From Paralvinella palmiformis (lineage: Eukaryota; Annelida; Polychaeta; Terebellida; Alvinellidae), in NCBI GenBank assembly GCA_025642065.1, contig JAODUP010000321.1:839143-903142 (forward strand): 64,000 nt of DNA. Direction: 5' to 3'. Made by a program: the position numbers and the translations under genes. Below, one piece after another: positions 59,913-64,000 of this stretch; positions within the stretch are counted from its first letter, which is position 1, and each line of letters begins with the position of its first letter. The notes under the pieces were generated by a model, which made no database searches, was not told the DNA's origin, and saw nothing but the letters and a program-made list of their open reading frames with translations.

Positions 59913-60590
59913 GCTGCTATTCGCAGATGACAGAGGTGCTGTACCAACCCAACTCTACAAGAACCAGAGAGTAGGACATCATGGTTGATGGAAACAAGCT
60001 GAGCTCTGTTCTGGAATTCATCTACCTCGGAGGCACTATATCAAGTAATGGATGCATTGATAATGAAATACATATTAGGATGGCCAAGTCTAGTGCATCT
60101 TTCGGCAAAATACGCCAGAGACCCTGGAACAACCACCATCTATTCATGCTGGTTAGAGTAGAGACAAAATATATTGTGCAATTGTTCCGGCCACCCTCCT
60201 ATACGGAGTCGAGGCCTGGATAGTGTACATACAGGTGCAGACGACTTATGAAAGTTGCATGCCTTCATGATGCGGCATCTGTGTTCGATCATGATGATAA
60301 CATGGGTGGACAAAGTGACAAGCAAGGAAATACCTGAACGGACAGGGCTGCCATCTATGGAAGATATTTTGATCAGAAAGAATCTCCGGTGGACTGCACA
60401 CCTCTCGAGGATGTCACCAGACAGACTACCAAAGAAGGTTCTCTACTCTCAACTGTCTTCTGGTTACAGAAAGAGAGGGCGCCCCGGTCTCTGGTTCAAG
60501 GATACAATCAATAAACACTTGAAGCTGAGAGACATAAAGACCGAATCATGGACATCACTCTCACATCAGAGAGATAAATGATGGAAGTAG
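59913..60590 (+). pseudogene. RT C-terminal part of the same LINE
   Basis: ELLFADD in one frame is joined directly to TEVLYQPN in another, so about 35-45 residues after the catalytic box are deleted. Then follow VDGNKLSSVLEFIYLGGTIS, CIDNEIHIRMAKSSASFGKI, a shift, WVDKVTSKEIPERTGLPSME, DILIRKNLRWTAHLSRMSPD, RLPKKVLYSQLSSGYRKRG, FKDTINKHLKLRDIKTESW and the stop after QRDK. The last frame (60255-60581) is intact for over 100 codons. Confidence 0.85.
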
Positions 60591-60639
60591 TCTTTGTTGC
60601 ATCGCGACAGACAACATGATGATGATGAGTTGATGATAC

Positions 60640-61045
<406 letters not shown>

Positions 61046-61049
61046 TTCG

Positions 61050-62098
61050 TGATAATAGCTCAAGGTATATTTTGAGTTATGTGGTCACACACTGTTATTA
61101 AGGATGCTTGGTGTTCTAACGGCATGTATTACAACTAATACAATATCCAATTATGATAAAAGGTTATTTTTGCTATAATATATCTTTGATTATAAGAGTA
61201 ACACTCGTAACTGGTACAATCCTTTTGTTCCTTATGTTTTGTTATCTCACTTTGTAAATCGGAACAAAGGAGATGTAAGAAGAACACATTGCTGATAATT
61301 ATGTGAATAATAAGACTTGTAAGACAAAGTTACTGAATGTCTTTCATCGTTTCATATATATTACTAACTAATCAGATGATATATCGGTTAGTATATAAAT
61401 GAACAATATCTAATCTGAAAACATTTAGCCAGTTTAATAAGACGAATACGATTTCAGTGGCTAGATGATATCTCCATTACAAATGAGCTGCTTATAATTG
61501 GACGGTTCCACATTGAGTAGGCATGTGTATTCCGGCTTTGTCCATACTGTCATCAACAAAACGGATATAGCTTTACAAAACAGAAAAGGCTTCATACTAG
61601 ATTGAACAGTGAATAAATTAGTATTGACATCAACCGATCACAAACAGTTCGAGTAGATAATGTCTTAAAAACCAACTCTACTTAATAAAATAATGCAGTA
61701 TTTCCTTTTACCACACGAACGAGTTAAATATAGTTCAGTAATTGGATGAAAATGGAACCAAGATCGAATTTGGCTCTTTTCATTTTCACGAATAAAGAGG
61801 GCTGTCAAAGTTTCAAGAATGTAATATTAGTTCTGATTCTTAATTAATACAATTGTCATCAATAAAGATCATCGCAATAGACGTAGATAAATACGTTTTT
61901 AATTTTAACTGATGTATCATAACATGGAAGATAATTCAAACCTTTACATTGTATTCTTTTCAGAGTTGTCTTTCTAAATATTCTTGAAATAATGGCTTAA
62001 GTAATAATTGGAGATCGCACACGCTTAATAATTGGGAGGCTATGATGATATTAATCTTTACAAATTCACATATCAGATGATAATATATTAATGTTGAC
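61050..62098. other. No gene recognised
   Basis: AT-rich, with no repeat family found. Confidence 0.45.
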
Positions 62099-62099
62099 T

Positions 62100-62205
62100 T
62101 GATGGTTTTACATTCACTGTTGTACAAATGGTAGGCTAATTAGGTCAAATAATCTTCAAATATAACGAAGCGAAGTGAAAGATAAAAGACACCTTAGAGA
62201 CAGCA
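62100..62205 (-). mobile_element. Decayed SINE S2 body fragment
   Basis: On the minus strand: ggtgtcttttatctttcact, tcgcttcgttatatttg, gacctaattagcctaccat, ttgtacaacag and gaatgtaaaaccatcaa. This parallels ggtgtttcatcttacacttc ... ggcccatttagtttacc ... gtgtacaagg ... gctgtaaaac at 38200-38287. The tRNA head is missing. Confidence 0.55.
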
Positions 62206-62264
62206 AATATATATAAAGTCTTTAGAAAAGTTGTGTAAGTGCATAAATATGATTAATTCCTAAG

Positions 62265-62416
62265 AGCCAGACACCCAGCTAGACAAACAGCCAGAGACAC
62301 AGTTAGACAGACAGACAGACAACAGACAGAAAGACAGACATAGATATAGATAGATAGACACATACACACGCGCAAACAGACACACACACACAAACACACA
62401 CACACACACACACACA
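62265..62416 (+). repeat. CAGA/GATA/CA simple repeats
   Basis: Degenerate cagacagacag and tagatagatag words leading into CA repeats. Confidence 0.9.
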
Positions 62417-62481
62417 CAGTTACCAAACTACCTGCCTACCTACCTATCTACCCCATCTCTCCACACCCAAACACACAAACA

Positions 62482-62526
<45 letters not shown>

Positions 62527-62830
62527 ACCAAACTACCTGCCTACCTAACTATCTACCCCATCTCTCCACACCCAAACACACAAACATACACACACACACA
62601 CACACACAGTTACCAAACTACCTGCCTACCTAACTATCTACCCCATCTCTCCACACCCAAACACACAAACATACACACACACACACACACACAGTTACCA
62701 AACTACCTGCCTACCTAACTATCTACCCCATCTCTCCACACACAAACACACACACACACACACACAGTTACCAAACTACCTGCCTAGCTACCTATCTACC
62801 CCATCTCTCCACACCCAAACACCCAAACAT
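62417..62830 (+). repeat. Tandem array of a CA-linked unit of about 75-105 bp
   Basis: Five copies of agttaccaaactacctgcct, acctaactatctacccc, atctctccacacccaaacac, each followed by a CA run of variable length. Starts are at about 62418, 62522, 62607, 62692 and 62766. Length differences between units come from the CA runs. A sixth copy is at 63649. Confidence 0.93.
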
Positions 62831-62965
62831 AAACAAATACCATCGTGCATCACTACACATATTCATACGCACAATCAAACAAAGACCGGCACTTACTTAA
62901 CAATGTTGTAATAATGTCTTAATTTACACGCTGATGTTTGAATGTATCACAAAACAAACGAATTG
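62766..62965 (+). repeat. 200-bp direct duplication, left copy
   Basis: From agttaccaaactacctgcc through taccatcgtgcatcactac, gcacttacttaacaatgttg and caaaacaaacgaattg, the sequence is nearly identical to 63649-63847. The two flank 680 bp holding R1 copy 3 and an X tail. Confidence 0.92.
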
Positions 62966-62966
62966 C

Positions 62967-63361
62967 GGTGGCATTGGACACGGCTCGCGCGGTTGGTGTG
63001 TTTTATATAACAAGTTTACTTGTATATAAAATTCACTTTGGTTGTATGTGGGAATAGAATTATCTTTCCTAGGTCCAGTTATGTCCAGTTTGTACTATGA
63101 CATTCAAGATTAGCTCTAATCTGCTTGTCATAAATAACATTTAAGAACTACAATAGTTAGAATAGCATAAATTAGGTCAGGTTTGAAAATGATAGCATAG
63201 TTCAAACAGTACGGAAGCCTATGACGCGCTAGTACGGTCTGCTTCAGCGCAGATGTCAGTCTTTTAATAGTAATTAAGATAAACAGTTTTAATAGTAATC
63301 GCTTCATGACGCCTGCCCGTTGTAAAAACTGATCTTTGAAGACAGTGACAATTGGGTTATA
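62967..63361 (+). repeat. Dispersed repeat R1, copy 3
   Basis: gttggtgtgttttatataac, gtccagttatgtccagtttg, aatctgcttgtcataaataa, acagtacggaagcctatgac, gtctgcttcagcgcagatgt and gacagtgacaattgggttat align with copy 1 (850-1260) over its whole length. Confidence 0.82.
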
Positions 63362-63547
63362 TGGTTTATATAGTATTGCTTTGAAGAAAGATACAGCAAT
63401 TGAAAAATAGCTATAAAAAGGGCTGCTTAGATAATTAAGCTAAACATTCTCACTACTGCCGTGATCTGACTTGGGTGTTCTACTCCCAAACTCCACGGCT
63501 GTAGGTGATTCGTATTTTGATTTTGCTTGGCGGCTTAGGGACTGGTG
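63362..63547. other. Unique sequence between R1 and X tail
   Basis: No feature was recognised; it is part of the 680-bp insert between the 200-bp duplicates. Confidence 0.4.
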
Positions 63548-63645
63548 AGACATTACACATGAAGAAACGTCCAGAGTTTGAATTCACGGTTCGAGATTCT
63601 CTGTGCCTGTGCCTTATTATACACAGCTAAAACACACACACACAC
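63548..63645 (+). repeat. Repeat X tail copy with (CA)n
   Basis: gtgagacattacacatg, gagtttgaattcacggttcg, gattctctgtgcctgtgcc and ttattatacacagctaaaac are followed by a short CA run, as at 13628-13738. Confidence 0.75.
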
Positions 63646-63648
63646 ATA

Positions 63649-63847
63649 GTTACCAAACTACCTGCCTACCTACCTATCTACCCCATCTCTCCACACCCAA
63701 ACACACAAACATAAACAAATACCATCGTGCATCACTACACATATTCATACGCACAATCAAACAAAGACCGGCACTTACTTAACAATGTTGTAATAATGTC
63801 TTAATTTACACGCTGATGTTTGAATGTATCACAAAACAAACGAATTG
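63649..63847 (+). repeat. 200-bp direct duplication, right copy
   Basis: Nearly identical to 62766-62965. The few differences include acctacctatct here against agctacctatct, and cccaaacacacaaac against cccaaacacccaaac. Confidence 0.92.
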
Positions 63848-64000
63848 GAAATTAATAACTGAATACTCTTTTATTGGCATGCTATATGATATCTGGTCGA
63901 CTGAATAATGGTATTATATTTACAAAATTGTAAATATACGCTTATCACCGATTTGATTTGTAGTTGTAGTATGATTCCATTATTGATATTAAATACCCAA
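63848..64000. other. No feature recognised
   Basis: AT-rich end of the window. Confidence 0.4.

Larger units (their letters stand above)
57900..60630 (+). mobile_element. Non-LTR retrotransposon with APE endonuclease and RT, internally deleted
   Basis: In order on plus: the endonuclease start (RTLLDREGRRTAL at about 57955), an endonuclease with a deletion, RT pieces, a hexamer array inside the RT gene, the remaining RT C-terminus and a GATGAT-type end at about 60615-60630. Elevated GC across the element contrasts with its surroundings. It is a clade distinct from the other LINEs here, widespread in aquatic animals. The 5' limit may lie as far left as 57640. Confidence 0.85.

Noticed and set aside
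59349..59974. Four overlapping open frames of 160-190 codons on both strands
   Set aside because: Products of the hexamer array inside a dead LINE RT; only short flanks carry real RT similarity.

Overview
This is an AT-rich, repeat-dense stretch of animal nuclear DNA. Intron-split exons, tRNA-derived SINEs, several clades of non-LTR retrotransposon, a MULE DNA transposon and many microsatellites all point to a metazoan. The mix of elements looks most like a lophotrochozoan such as a mollusc. That placement is inference from the kinds of elements present, not from a diagnostic gene.

Only two host genes can be recognised, both at the left. The last coding exon of an ethanolamine-phosphate cytidylyltransferase (Pcyt2) lies on + at 5768-5945. 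The first two coding exons of a collagen prolyl 4-hydroxylase alpha subunit (P4HA) lie on - at 7925-7630 and 6511-6354. P4HA is transcribed leftward toward and probably across the Pcyt2 3' end, so the Pcyt2 tail would sit in a P4HA intron on the opposite strand. Two weak candidates for short secreted proteins lie at 46586-46786 and 47345-47441 (+).

The rest is mainly mobile-element debris. RT fragments of at least four non-LTR types occur at 1540-2160, 10050-10440, 19205-21178, 21185-24985, 33590-34185, 40297-41000, 51555-51750, 52980-53170 and 57900-60630. All are broken by stops, frameshifts or deletions. A FLYWCH-MULE transposase fragment lies at 10997-11660. An RNase H fragment resembling tyrosine-recombinase or Gypsy-like retroelements lies at 50840-51480. 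tRNA-derived SINEs occur at 590-849, 17278-17594, 25905-26036, 38120-38292, 44280-44415 and 62100-62205. The SINE at 17278 shares its 3' tail with the L2-like LINE at 19205.

Several unnamed dispersed repeats recur: R1 (about 380 bp, three copies); X (about 1.1 kb, TATA-bearing, with a head-to-tail pair at 25.8-27.9 kb and many fragments); H; J; and K. X copies repeatedly end in CA microsatellites. Minisatellites include a 28/29-bp array (12573-13399), a 27-bp array with 54-bp higher order (37500-37712), a 24-bp array (53512-54275), a hexamer-based array inside an RT gene (59510-59912) and an array of about 85 bp (62417-62830). About 34970-35795 looks like unpolished or erroneous sequence. No CRISPR, operon or other bacterial feature is present, and I found no convincing new multi-gene system.
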